64,000 nt of DNA from Agrobacterium tumefaciens (lineage in GTDB: Bacteria > Pseudomonadota > Alphaproteobacteria > Rhizobiales > Rhizobiaceae): assembly GCA_025559845.1 (NCBI GenBank), contig CP048469.1, positions 2,542,001 to 2,606,000 on the forward strand, read 5' to 3'. Of this stretch, positions 1-9,474 are shown in pieces. A program made the translations under genes and the position numbers. How positions within the stretch are numbered: the first letter of the stretch is position 1; every line of letters begins with the position of its first letter. Under the pieces are notes generated by a model that made no database searches, was not told the origin of the DNA, and saw nothing but the letters and a program-made list of their open reading frames with translations.

Positions 1-2
1 GG

Positions 3-2792
3 CGTGCATTTTCCGGCATCCATCATGCCTCAGGACCGCCCGGAACCGTGGCTCCCTTCAACCTCGTCGAGTTTGGCGCAGCCTCTGCCGTCATTCTGGC
101 GCTGATGTCACAAATCGGCGAGCAGGTGGACTTTTTGCGCTTCCTGCCCGCCGAAGGCCAGAGCCGGTTGCGTCACCGCATCGCTGTGTTCCTGGCCGGC
201 TCCGGCTGGGTGCTCGTGGGCGTTCCGAAACTGCTGGCCGGATCCTTCCTCGTGGTCTTGACCTTCAGCTCCGGCATCTCCGTCGACCGTGCCGCCGATC
301 CTGCGCAAATGTATCTGACTGCCTTCGGCTACATGATCCCCAATCACACGGCGGCAATGCTGCTCATGGTCGCCTTCGTCGTGGTGTCTCAGCTCAAGAT
401 CAATGTGATGAACGCCTATGCGGGCTCACTTGCCTGGTCCAACTTCTTTTCCCGCCTCACCCACAGCCATCCGGGCCGCGTCGTGTGGCTGGTGTTCAAC
501 GTGGCGATTGCCCTGTTGCTGATGGAACTCGGCATCTACCGTCTGCTGGAAGAAACCCTCGGCATTTTTTCCATCATCGCCATGGCCTGGCTATGCACCA
601 TTTCGGCCGATCTTTTCGTCAACAAGCCGCTCGGCCTCGCCCCACCCGGTATCGAGTTCAAGCGCGCTCATCTCTACGATATCAATCCGGTCGGCGTCGG
701 CTCTATGGCGCTTTCGGCGACCATTGCCTTGATGGCGCATTTTGGTGTGTTCGGTAGTGTCGTCGCCTCGCTTGCCCCCTACCTCACTCTGATTGTCGCG
801 TTTATCGCCTCGCCACTGATTGCCTGGGGAACGAACGGAAAATTCTACCTGGCCCGCAAGCCACGGCAGAAGTGGCATGAGGAAAGCTCGATCACCTGTT
901 CGATCTGTGAACATCCATTCGAGCCAGAAGACATGGCATGGTGCCCGGCCTATGCCGCACCCATCTGTTCGTTGTGCTGTTCGCTGGACAGTCGTTGCCA
1001 CGATATGTGCAAGCCGAAGGCCAAGCTCAATTATCAGGTCGCCACCGTCGCGAAGTCCTTTCTGCCGGATGATCTGGTGGCAAAACTGGCGACGCGGCTC
1101 GGGCGATACGCCATGGCGGCCGCCATCGCCGTCACGACAATCGGCGTCATTCTGGCGCTGATCGCCCATCAGGTCGGCACCGCCTCTCCGGCAACGGCTG
1201 ACGTGGTGAACCGCACCATCCTCATCGTCTTTTTCGTGTTCGCCGTCATTGCCGGGATCGTCTGCTGGTTCCTGGTTCTCGCCCATGACAGCCGGGTGGT
1301 GGCGGAAGAGGAATCGTCACGACAGAACACGTTGCTGCTGAAAGAAATCGCCGCACACAAAAAAACCGACGCCGCTCTTCAGGATGCCAAGGAAACGGCC
1401 GAAGCCGCAAACCGCGCCAAGAGCCGTTACGTTGTGGGCCTCAGCCACGAATTGCGAACACCTCTCAATGCCGTCCTGGGCTACGCGCAAATCCTTGAGC
1501 GCGACGATACAATCCCTCCGCCACGTCAATCCGCAATCAGGGTCATCAGGCGTTCTGCCGATCATCTGTCCGGTCTGATCGATGGTTTGCTCGACATTTC
1601 GAAGATCGAAGCAGGCCGTCTGCAGGTCTATTCCAACGAAATCAACATTCAGGATTTTCTCGACCAGATCGTCGATATGTTTCGCCCGCAGGCACAGGCA
1701 AAGAGCCTGGAATTCAAGCATGAGCGCGCCCGCAGCTTGCCGCAATATGTCCGAACCGACGAAAAACGCCTGCGCCAGATCCTCGTCAATCTGCTTTCGA
1801 ATGCCATCAAATTCACCGACGCAGGTGTCGTCACCTTTGATGTCGCTTATCGCAATCAGGTGGCAACCTTCACGGTAACAGATACCGGGCGCGGCATTGC
1901 CGAAAAGGATTTGAGCCGCATCTACGAACCTTTCCAGCGTGGTGAGGCCGAAAGCGTTCGTCCCATGCCGGGGCTCGGCCTTGGTCTGACCATCACCCAG
2001 CTTCTGACCAATACGCTCGGCGGAGAAATCGCCGTGGCAAGCGAGAAAGACAAGGGGTCGACTTTCCGCGTCCGGCTGATGTTGTCAGCCATCGATCGAC
2101 CAAGCACTGCACCGGCAGCGGAAAAAACCATCCGCTCCTATTCCGGACCTCGCCGCACCATCGTTGTGGTTGATGACAACGAGGATCATCGCGAGCTGAT
2201 GCGGGAAGTGCTTGTACCGCTGGATTTCGTGGTCCTGACCGCACAGAGCGGGCCGGAATGCCTCACCCTGATTGAAGGCGTCAAACCCGACCTTTTTCTC
2301 ATCGATATTTCCATGCCTGGCATGACCGGCTGGCAATTGGTGTCGAAGCTGCGTGATGCCGGGCAGACAGCGCCTCTCATCATGCTCTCGGCCAATATCG
2401 GCGATGGGGCGATTGCCGGTGCGGGAGAGGACAACCACAACGACGCCATCGCCAAGCCGGTCGACATCCGCCAGCTTTGCGACAAGCTTGCCGTCCACCT
2501 CGGTCTGAAATGGATTTATGAGACGGATCCACCAACCGTGCTGGAAAAACCGATCAGGGCGCCAGTCATCAACCCTGGCGCGATCCATATTCAGGATTTG
2601 CAGCGCCTCGGCGAAATCGGCTACATACGCGGCATCGAAGCAAAACTTGCCGACCTTGCCCGCAATGAAGACAACCGGCCCTTTACGGAGGAGCTGGGAG
2701 CCTATGTGCAGGCATTCGATCTCGCCGGATATGCGGATTTCCTCAGCGGCTTCGAAGACGGGGACAAAAACAGGAAAGAACGCAAGGCATGA
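3..2792 (+). CDS. Hybrid sensor histidine kinase with NCS1-permease-like sensor domain (5'-truncated by window)
   Basis: The reading frame is open to the left window edge, so the true start lies outside; residues here are numbered from the GTG at 48. Residues about 1-270 form a multi-helix membrane region resembling the nucleobase/cation symporter (NCS1) family, including a QIGEQVDFLRFLP segment. A cysteine-rich stretch follows at about 283-322 (CSIC, then repeated C-x2/3-C pairs), suggesting a metal-binding knuckle. Two more membrane helices lie at about 353-413. A HisKA domain has His467 in SHELRTPLN, followed by an ATPase domain (N box NLLSNAIKFT; G boxes DTGRGIAEKDL and GLGLGL), a receiver domain with phosphoacceptor Asp753 (LIDISMPG), and an 85-residue tail. 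It overlaps the next gene by 4 bp. The domain order is clear; the ligand is unknown. Confidence 0.9.
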   Translation, partial: RAFSGIHHASGPPGTVAPFNLVEFGAASAVILALMSQIGEQVDFLRFLPAEGQSRLRHRIAVFLAGSGWVLVGVPKLLAGSFLVVLTFSSGISVDRAADPAQMYLTAFGYMIPNHTAAMLLMVAFVVVSQLKINVMNAYAGSLAWSNFFSRLTHSHPGRVVWLVFNVAIALLLMELGIYRLLEETLGIFSIIAMAWLCTISADLFVNKPLGLAPPGIEFKRAHLYDINPVGVGSMALSATIALMAHFGVFGSVVASLAPYLTLIVAFIASPLIAWGTNGKFYLARKPRQKWHEESSITCSICEHPFEPEDMAWCPAYAAPICSLCCSLDSRCHDMCKPKAKLNYQVATVAKSFLPDDLVAKLATRLGRYAMAAAIAVTTIGVILALIAHQVGTASPATADVVNRTILIVFFVFAVIAGIVCWFLVLAHDSRVVAEEESSRQNTLLLKEIAAHKKTDAALQDAKETAEAANRAKSRYVVGLSHELRTPLNAVLGYAQILERDDTIPPPRQSAIRVIRRSADHLSGLIDGLLDISKIEAGRLQVYSNEINIQDFLDQIVDMFRPQAQAKSLEFKHERARSLPQYVRTDEKRLRQILVNLLSNAIKFTDAGVVTFDVAYRNQVATFTVTDTGRGIAEKDLSRIYEPFQRGEAESVRPMPGLGLGLTITQLLTNTLGGEIAVASEKDKGSTFRVRLMLSAIDRPSTAPAAEKTIRSYSGPRRTIVVVDDNEDHRELMREVLVPLDFVVLTAQSGPECLTLIEGVKPDLFLIDISMPGMTGWQLVSKLRDAGQTAPLIMLSANIGDGAIAGAGEDNHNDAIAKPVDIRQLCDKLAVHLGLKWIYETDPPTVLEKPIRAPVINPGAIHIQDLQRLGEIGYIRGIEAKLADLARNEDNRPFTEELGAYVQAFDLAGYADFLSGFEDGDKNRKERKA

Positions 2793-3718
2793 GCGAACCG
2801 TCGACGGCGCACCCCAGAGATATCGTGCTTCTGGTCGATGACAGCCCGGAAGCTCTCGGTTTCCTGACCGAAGCCCTGGAGCAGTCCGGCTTCTCGGCAC
2901 TGATTGCAACATCGGGGCAAGCGGCGCTGAACATTGCCGAGCGTATTACGCCAGACATCATTTTACTCGATGCCGTCATGCCGAACATGGACGGTTTCGA
3001 AACCTGCCGCCGCCTGAAGTCCAACGCTGCGGTGGCACAAGTGCCGGTGATTTTCATGACCGGACTGACCGAAACCGAACATGTCGTGCGAGCGCTGGAG
3101 TCCGGCGGCGTCGATTATCTGACCAAACCGATCAACATCGATGAGTTGCGTGCCCGTATCCGCGTTCATCTTTCGAACGCCCGCTCGGCACAAAGCGCCC
3201 GCGTGGCGCTCGACGCCGCTGGTCGCCATCTGCTTGCGGTACGCGCCAGCGGTGCTATCCATTGGTCTACACCGCAAGCGACACGGCTCGTCAATGCCGC
3301 GACCGGTCGCGATGACGGGCTTGAGATCATCGTCAGCCATATCGCCGGCTGGCTTGCCGATCGGGCCACTGTCGACACAGGCCGCGATACGCCTTTGACG
3401 ATAACGCAAGCCGGACGCCCTGCCCTGCAGCTATCTTTTCTTGGGGCCATGGGACCGGACGAACATCTGTTTCGTCTGACAGCCGCGAACGAGAAATCGG
3501 GCGATCATCTTCTGAAAGAACATTTTGCGCTGACGGCCCGCGAATCCGAGGTGCTCTTGTGGATCGCCAAGGGCAAATCCAACCGCGATATCGGCGATAT
3601 TCTCGGTCTCTCCGCGCGTACCGTGAACAAGCACCTGGAGCAGATCTACGTCAAACTCGGCGTCGAAAACCGTGCGTCAGCGGCGGTAAAGGCAGCTCAC
3701 ATCCTGCATCGGGGATAA
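2789..3718 (+). CDS. Response regulator, receiver plus LuxR-type HTH
   Basis: A 309-residue protein with an N-terminal receiver domain (about 10-130; Asp61 in LLDAVMPNMDG; conserved Lys in DYLTKP), a 100-residue middle region without a recognised domain, and a C-terminal LuxR/GerE helix-turn-helix (LTARESEVLLWIAKGKSN to NKHLEQIYVKLGVENR). The start overlaps the kinase stop as ATGA, so the two are very probably translationally coupled and form a cognate pair. The long linker between receiver and HTH is unusual for NarL/FixJ-type regulators, which are usually about 210 residues. Targets are unknown. The liv operon 1.2 kb downstream is a possible target by proximity only, because cysQ on the other strand lies between. 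Confidence 0.9.
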   Translation: MSEPSTAHPRDIVLLVDDSPEALGFLTEALEQSGFSALIATSGQAALNIAERITPDIILLDAVMPNMDGFETCRRLKSNAAVAQVPVIFMTGLTETEHVVRALESGGVDYLTKPINIDELRARIRVHLSNARSAQSARVALDAAGRHLLAVRASGAIHWSTPQATRLVNAATGRDDGLEIIVSHIAGWLADRATVDTGRDTPLTITQAGRPALQLSFLGAMGPDEHLFRLTAANEKSGDHLLKEHFALTARESEVLLWIAKGKSNRDIGDILGLSARTVNKHLEQIYVKLGVENRASAAVKAAHILHRG

Positions 3719-3739
3719 GCCTCAAGACTTGGGCGATAC

Positions 3740-4633
3740 CTAAGCCGTCATGCCCTCGGCAATGAAATCCGGATTGGCAAGCGCATCCTCGCCTTCGCCC
3801 CTCACCTCATAGGCAAGCGGACGACCTGAACAATCGAGCGTTCTGCCACCGGCGGCACGCAGCACCGCATCGCCTGCAGCCGTATCCCACATCATGGTAC
3901 GGCTGAAACGCGGATAAATGTCGGCCACACCTTCCGCCAGAAGACAGAACTTAAGCGACGAGCCAACCGAAACACAATCTTTGAGACCATGTTCGGCCAC
4001 GAAGGCTTCCGTCTTTGCAGTACAATGCGAACGGCTGATCAGCGCCACTGGTGAGGCCGCACGCATGCGGGCGCGAATGGCATGGCGCGCTTCAATCGCA
4101 CCTTCCGTTGACACCGTCAGCTTCTCCGCAATTTGCTCTTCACCGGTCCACGCTTGTCCCCGGCAAGGCGCGTAAACAACGCCCGCAACAGGAACGCCAT
4201 TGCGGATCAGCGCGATGTTGACGGTAAAATCGTCCTTGCCGGCGATGAATTCCTTCGTTCCATCCAGCGGGTCGACAAGAAAAAACTGCTCGGCAATCTC
4301 TGGAACGGCACCATTGGAAACCGCTTCTTCCGCAATAACTGGAATATCGGGAAAGTTGCGCGCCAGCGCTTCCAGAATGATCGTTTCCGCCCGCTGATCG
4401 GCCTCCGTTACCGGCGAACAGTCGTTCTTATAGGAGACATTTGGGCCGGCCTTGTGCACTGCCATAATGGCTTGCCCGGCATCAAGTGCAGCCTGCGTCA
4501 ATACCTCGATCATCCGTGAGCCCTTGTCAGTTTCGGGGCGCGTCAATACGTGCGGCACCGGCACCCCATTCGCGATGCGGTCGGCAAGGGCAGAAGCCGT
4601 TTGCGCTTTGTTTGTGGACCCTGACGCTGCCAC
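3740..4633 (-). CDS. cysQ: 3'(2'),5'-bisphosphate nucleotidase CysQ
   Basis: Inositol-monophosphatase superfamily enzyme, predicted to hydrolyse 3'-phosphoadenosine 5'-phosphate to AMP in sulfate assimilation. Visible metal-binding motifs are an EE pair (VIAEEAVS), DPLDGTKEF, and WDTAAGDAVL near the C-terminus. Two starts compete. A GTG at 4633 has an excellent ribosome site (AAAGGAG, 8 nt spacing) and gives 297 residues. An ATG at 4513 (MIEVLTQ, AAGGG upstream) gives 257 residues, closer to the usual CysQ length and beginning where family homology begins. The longer form is given because of the ribosome site. It converges with the response regulator gene. Confidence 0.88.
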   Translation of the reverse strand: MAASGSTNKAQTASALADRIANGVPVPHVLTRPETDKGSRMIEVLTQAALDAGQAIMAVHKAGPNVSYKNDCSPVTEADQRAETIILEALARNFPDIPVIAEEAVSNGAVPEIAEQFFLVDPLDGTKEFIAGKDDFTVNIALIRNGVPVAGVVYAPCRGQAWTGEEQIAEKLTVSTEGAIEARHAIRARMRAASPVALISRSHCTAKTEAFVAEHGLKDCVSVGSSLKFCLLAEGVADIYPRFSRTMMWDTAAGDAVLRAAGGRTLDCSGRPLAYEVRGEGEDALANPDFIAEGMTA

Positions 4634-4923
4634 TTTCGCTACTCCTTTGCAAACGCCTCGTCAAATAGTGGCATTTGGAATTCTATAAATAAGCATTTAC
4701 CCGCCATTTTTTCAGCATTTCCTGCCAAAATCATGATCCATTTGATCGGGAAGCAGGCAGTGCGTGTGGAAATTCTAAATATTGTGCAGAAACGCGGGTT
4801 TTTGACTTCACATTTCCACCGAACACGATAAGGGTTTGAGAATGGGGGCAGCGCAATAAGTTTTCCCCCATAATTAACATAAACGAGGCGTGGCTCAGTA
4901 GAGGCCATACCCGGGGGAAAGAC
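4634..4923. other. Divergent intergenic region between cysQ and livH
   Basis: 290 bp that must hold the promoters of cysQ (leftward) and of the liv operon (rightward). It is AT-richer than its surroundings. I see no confident operator palindrome or terminator. The livH ribosome site is GGGGGAAAG, 4 nt before its ATG. Confidence 0.5.
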
Positions 4924-5826
<903 letters not shown>

Positions 5827-5829
5827 GTC

Positions 5830-7227
5830 ATGGCCAATATTGTTTCAGACAAAGAAGAGCCGAACGACGCCATCCTGGCCACGGCCGTCAAGGAAGGCCT
5901 CATCGCAGGCGCCGTGGCGCTCGGGATGTTCATCCTCTACGTCGGCATCATCACCTATCAGGACATCAACAACCAGTTGATCTGGAGCACACGCTGGGGG
6001 CTTCTGGCTATCTTCGTTGGCATAGCCGCTCTCGGACGCTTCCTGATGGTTGGTTTTGTCCAGCCGCATCTCGATCGCCGCAAGCTTGCCAAAGCCAAGA
6101 AAGGCATTCTTGAAATTTCTGAAGAGAAGGGCTTTTTCCATCGGCACTTCCTCAAGATTGCTCTGGCCGTCCTGCTGCTCTACCCGGTTGTTGCCGTTCA
6201 GCTTTTCGGCTTCCAGGGCTCACTGAAATACGTCGACAACTTCGGCATCCAGATCCTCATCTACGTCATGTTGGCCTGGGGTTTGAACATCGTCGTTGGC
6301 CTCGCTGGCCTGCTCGATCTCGGTTACGTGGCGTTTTACGCCGTCGGCGCCTATTCCTACGCCCTGCTTTCGAGCTATTTCGGCCTGTCTTTCTGGGTGC
6401 TCCTGCCGATGGCCGGTATCCTGGCTGGTTTCTGGGGTATCATCCTCGGCTTCCCCGTTCTCAGACTGCGCGGTGACTACCTTGCCATCGTGACGCTGGC
6501 CTTCGGTGAAATCATCCGACTTGTGCTTCTGAACTGGACCGAGGTCACCAAAGGCACCTTTGGTATCTCCGGCATTGCAAAGGCTTCGGTCTTCGGCATC
6601 TGGTCTTTCGATGTTGGTGCACCGAACAACTTCGCCAAGGCCTTCGGCCTGTCGATGTCGTCGGCTTACTACAAGATCTTCCTGTTCTACGTCATTCTGC
6701 TGCTGTGCATGCTGACGGCCTATGTCACGATCAAGTTGCGCCGCATGCCGATCGGTCGTGCATGGGAAGCACTGCGTGAGGACGAGATTGCCTGCCGCTC
6801 GCTCGGCATCAACACCGTCATCACCAAACTGACGGCTTTTGCGACAGGCGCGATGTTCGGCGGTTTCGCCGGTTCGTTCTTCGCAGCCCGCCAGGGTTTC
6901 GTATCACCGGAAAGCTTCGTCTTCCTGGAATCCGCCGTCATCCTGGCCATCGTCGTTCTCGGCGGCATGGGATCGCTGACGGGGATCGCGATTGCTGCCC
7001 TCGTCATGGTTGGCGGTACCGAGGCACTGCGTGAAATGGAGTTCCTGAAGCATGTCTTCGGGCCTGACTTCACGCCGGAACTCTATCGCATGCTGCTGTT
7101 CGGCCTCGCCATGGTCATCGTCATGCTGTTCAAGCCGCGCGGCTTTGTCGGCTCACGCGAACCGACGGCCTTCCTGAAGGAGCGCAAGGCCGTTTCCGGA
7201 AGCTTTACCAAGGAAGGTCACGGCTGA
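5830..7227 (+). CDS. livM: Branched-chain amino acid ABC transporter permease LivM (N-terminally extended)
   Basis: A 465-residue permease forming the second half of the Liv channel. The canonical LivM core starts near residue 130 ([30 protein letters not shown], position 6247 onwards) and ends around [13 protein letters not shown]. In front of it lies an extra region of about 120 residues with at least two hydrophobic helices and a basic loop ([11 protein letters not shown]). This makes it longer than the minimal family length, as in other rhizobial LivM proteins. The start ATG lies 3 bp after livH, and the stop overlaps the livG ATG by one base. Confidence 0.94.
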   Translation: MANIVSDKEEPNDAILATAVKEGLIAGAVALGMFILYVGIITYQDINNQLIWSTRWGLLAIFVGIAALGRFLMVGFVQPHLDRRKLAKAKKGILEISEEKGFFHRHFLKIALAVLLLYPVVAVQLFGFQGSLKYVDNFGIQILIYVMLAWGLNIVVGLAGLLDLGYVAFYAVGAYSYALLSSYFGLSFWVLLPMAGILAGFWGIILGFPVLRLRGDYLAIVTLAFGEIIRLVLLNWTEVTKGTFGISGIAKASVFGIWSFDVGAPNNFAKAFGLSMSSAYYKIFLFYVILLLCMLTAYVTIKLRRMPIGRAWEALREDEIACRSLGINTVITKLTAFATGAMFGGFAGSFFAARQGFVSPESFVFLESAVILAIVVLGGMGSLTGIAIAALVMVGGTEALREMEFLKHVFGPDFTPELYRMLLFGLAMVIVMLFKPRGFVGSREPTAFLKERKAVSGSFTKEGHG

Positions 7228-8105
7228 TGACCTCCGGGACGACGACTATGACATCCAATGCAACTGGCGATACGATCCTCAAGGTCGAACATCTCTCGAT
7301 GAAGTTCGGCGGCCTGATGGCCATCAACGACTTCTCCTTTGAAGCAAAGCGCGGTGATATCACCGCGCTGATCGGACCAAACGGTGCAGGCAAGACCACG
7401 GTCTTCAACTGCGTTACCGGTTTCTACAAACCGACGATGGGCATGATCACGATGCGCCGCGCCAATGGCGAGACGCACCTTCTCGAACGTCTGCCCGACT
7501 TCGAGATCACCAAGAAAGCCAAGGTCGCACGTACCTTCCAGAACATCCGCCTGTTTTCCGGCCTGACAGTTCTGGAAAACCTTCTGGTGGCGCAACACAA
7601 CGCCCTGATGAAAGCCTCCGGTTATACCGTGCTTGGCCTCCTAGGCTTGCCGGCCTACAGGCGGGCAGCCGACGCGGCGATTGAAAAGGCAAAGTACTGG
7701 CTGGAAAAAGCCGATCTGGTCGAGCGCGCCGACGATCCCGCTGGTGATCTTCCCTATGGTGCACAGCGCCGTCTGGAAATTGCCCGTGCCATGTGCACCG
7801 AACCGGAACTTCTCTGCCTCGATGAGCCCGCCGCCGGCCTCAACCCAAAGGAATCGCTGGCACTCAATGCGCTGCTTCGCGGCATTCGCAATGAGGGAAC
7901 ATCGCTGCTCCTGATCGAGCACGACATGTCCGTGGTCATGGAAATCTCCGACCACGTCGTCGTTCTCGAATACGGTCAGAAGATTTCGGATGGCACACCG
8001 GAGCATGTGAAGCACGACCCGAAGGTCATTGCCGCCTATCTCGGGGTCGAGGATGATGAAGTGGAAGACGTGATTGCAGAAGAACTCGACGGGGGAGCGG
8101 CCTGA
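7227..8105 (+). CDS. livG: Branched-chain amino acid ABC transporter ATPase LivG
   Basis: A 292-residue cytoplasmic ATPase subunit. Walker A is GPNGAGKTT, the signature segment is YGAQRRLEIARAM (a YGxQ form typical of LivG), Walker B is LLCLDEPAAGLNP, and the switch His is in LLIEHDMSVVME. The ATG overlaps the livM stop (TGATG), indicating coupling; an ATG at 7248 is a possible alternative start. The C-terminus has an acidic extension (VEDDEVEDVIAEELDGG) beyond the usual end. It pairs with LivF to drive transport through LivHM. Confidence 0.95.
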   Translation: MTSGTTTMTSNATGDTILKVEHLSMKFGGLMAINDFSFEAKRGDITALIGPNGAGKTTVFNCVTGFYKPTMGMITMRRANGETHLLERLPDFEITKKAKVARTFQNIRLFSGLTVLENLLVAQHNALMKASGYTVLGLLGLPAYRRAADAAIEKAKYWLEKADLVERADDPAGDLPYGAQRRLEIARAMCTEPELLCLDEPAAGLNPKESLALNALLRGIRNEGTSLLLIEHDMSVVMEISDHVVVLEYGQKISDGTPEHVKHDPKVIAAYLGVEDDEVEDVIAEELDGGAA

Positions 8106-8833
8106 TGACCGGTGAATCCCTTCTCAAGGTTCAGGGTGTCGAAACCTATTACGGCAACATTCGTGCACTGGCCGGTGTCGACGTCGAGGTGAACAAGGGT
8201 GAGATCGTCAGCCTTATCGGCGCCAACGGCGCCGGCAAGTCGACGCTGATGATGACCATCTGCGGCAGCCCGCAGGCCCGCACCGGGCAAATCACCTTTG
8301 ACGGTGAGGACATCACCCGTCTGCCAACGCATCTGATCGCCCGCAAACGCATTGCTCAGTCGCCGGAAGGCCGCCGCATTTTTCCGCGCATGACCGTGCT
8401 GGAAAACCTGCAAATGGGCGCAAATCTCGACAACCTCAAATACTTCAAGGAGGACGTCGAGAAAATCTTCGTGATGTTCCCTCGCTTGAAGGAGCGTCAG
8501 AGCCAGCGTGGCGGCACGCTCTCGGGCGGTGAGCAGCAGATGCTGTCGATCGGTCGTGCACTGATGGCAAGGCCAAAGCTCTTGCTTCTCGACGAGCCAT
8601 CCCTTGGTCTGGCGCCACTGATCGTCAAGGGCATCTTCGAGGCAATCAAGAAGCTCAACCAGGAAGAAGGCCTGACTGTCTTCCTCGTGGAGCAGAATGC
8701 CTTCGCCGCACTCAAGCTTTCCGACCGCGCCTATGTCATGGTCAACGGCAAGGTGACGATGAGCGGTTCTGGTAAAGAACTGCTTGCCAATCCGGAAGTA
8801 CGCGCTGCCTATCTTGAAGGCGGACGTCACTGA
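8105..8833 (+). CDS. livF: Branched-chain amino acid ABC transporter ATPase LivF
   Basis: A 242-residue second ATPase of the Liv importer. Walker A is GANGAGKST, the signature is LSGGEQQMLSIGRALM, Walker B is LLLLDEPSLGLAP, and the switch segment is FLVEQNAFAAL. Length and motif spacing are standard for LivF. Its ATG overlaps the livG stop by one base. It is followed by a 168-bp gap with two long inverted repeats before the next gene of the operon. Confidence 0.95.
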   Translation: MTGESLLKVQGVETYYGNIRALAGVDVEVNKGEIVSLIGANGAGKSTLMMTICGSPQARTGQITFDGEDITRLPTHLIARKRIAQSPEGRRIFPRMTVLENLQMGANLDNLKYFKEDVEKIFVMFPRLKERQSQRGGTLSGGEQQMLSIGRALMARPKLLLLDEPSLGLAPLIVKGIFEAIKKLNQEEGLTVFLVEQNAFAALKLSDRAYVMVNGKVTMSGSGKELLANPEVRAAYLEGGRH

Positions 8834-8843
8834 AAGATTTTAC

Positions 8844-8868
8844 TTGCGCCGAAGATTTTGCGGCGCAA
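8844..8868. repeat. Inverted repeat in livF downstream gap (first of two)
   Basis: TTGCGCCG (8844-8851) and CGGCGCAA (8861-8868) are perfect 8-bp arms around a 9-nt loop, starting 11 bp after the livF stop. As RNA this folds into a GC-rich hairpin with no U tract, so it fits mRNA stabilisation or processing better than termination. Confidence 0.75.
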
Positions 8869-8880
8869 AACTACACATGG

Positions 8881-8912
8881 CGTTCCGCAAATCACCAAAG
8901 AGTTGCGGAACG
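8881..8912. repeat. Inverted repeat in livF downstream gap (second of two)
   Basis: CGTTCCGCAA (8881-8890) and TTGCGGAACG (8903-8912) are perfect 10-bp arms around a 12-nt loop, just after the first inverted repeat. No U tract follows. Two strong hairpins in a row inside a transporter operon suggest differential decay of the livHMGF and downstream parts of the message. Confidence 0.75.
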
Positions 8913-9001
8913 TAAACAACAAAAATGCCTGCCGGAAAAACGGTGGGACGCTCAAAAATGGCAGGGCCGGAACATCGCCTCCGGTACTGATGGGGAAAGA
9001 A

Positions 9002-9355
9002 ATGCAGGGCCTTTTTTTCGAGACCGATAACGGTGTCCGTTACATTCTGCGCGCTCTGGTTGTCATCCTTGGCTTCTGGACAGCCTGGCGAACAGGCAAG
9101 TCCGTTGCCGATGGCTGGGGCAGCTACACGCGGGTGGTCATCTATACGCTGGCGCTTGGCCTTGCCTTGCGCTTTCTGCACCACGCGCTTTTCAACGGAC
9201 CGTTCCTGAACGGTTTCTACTACATACTGGACGTGGCTCTCCTGCTGGTATTTTCCAGCGCCGGATTCCGCGTTCGCCGGACAAGCCAGATGGTGAATAA
9301 TTACTACTGGCTCTACGACAGAAGTTCGGCTTTTTCCTACAAGAAGAAAGATTGA
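9002..9355 (+). CDS. Small membrane protein of the liv operon
   Basis: A protein of about 117 residues with at least three hydrophobic segments (YILRALVVILGFWTAW; VVIYTLALGLALRFL; YYILDVALLLVFSSAGF) and a positively charged C-terminus. The frame is open further upstream, but the ATG at 9002 has a GGGGA ribosome site and gives a compact membrane protein. It sits between livF and livK on the same strand. A conserved hypothetical membrane protein at this place is, to my knowledge, usual in rhizobial liv operons (possibly the DUF6867 family; not verified). A role as accessory to the transporter is a guess from position only. Confidence 0.75.
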   Translation: MQGLFFETDNGVRYILRALVVILGFWTAWRTGKSVADGWGSYTRVVIYTLALGLALRFLHHALFNGPFLNGFYYILDVALLLVFSSAGFRVRRTSQMVNNYYWLYDRSSAFSYKKKD

Positions 9356-9375
9356 CAGTCAGATTTTTCTGACTG
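9356..9375. repeat. Hairpin just after the liv-operon membrane protein stop
   Basis: CAGTCAGA (9356-9363) and TCTGACTG (9368-9375) are perfect 8-bp arms around TTTT, starting at the base after the TGA. The U residues are in the loop rather than after the stem, so it is not a classic terminator; it may end or stabilise the upstream message. Confidence 0.6.
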
Positions 9376-9394
9376 CACAATACTCGTTAGAGTG

Positions 9395-9433
9395 GAACAG
9401 TTTCCTGTTCAGTTAAGGTGGGTACTGAACAGG
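9395..9433 (+). promoter_or_regulatory. livK leader with mutually exclusive inverted repeats
   Basis: CCTGTTCAGT (9404-9413) pairs perfectly with ACTGAACAGG (9424-9433) over a 10-nt loop. A third element, GAACAG (9395-9400), can also pair with CTGTTC (9405-9410). The middle arm can therefore pair either left or right, 42 nt before the livK ATG. It may be an RNA switch-like leader or a DNA operator with three half-sites; the sequence cannot decide. Confidence 0.55.
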
Positions 9434-9474
9434 TTCGTGCGATCAACCCATCCAAAGGAACTGGGAGTAAAGTA

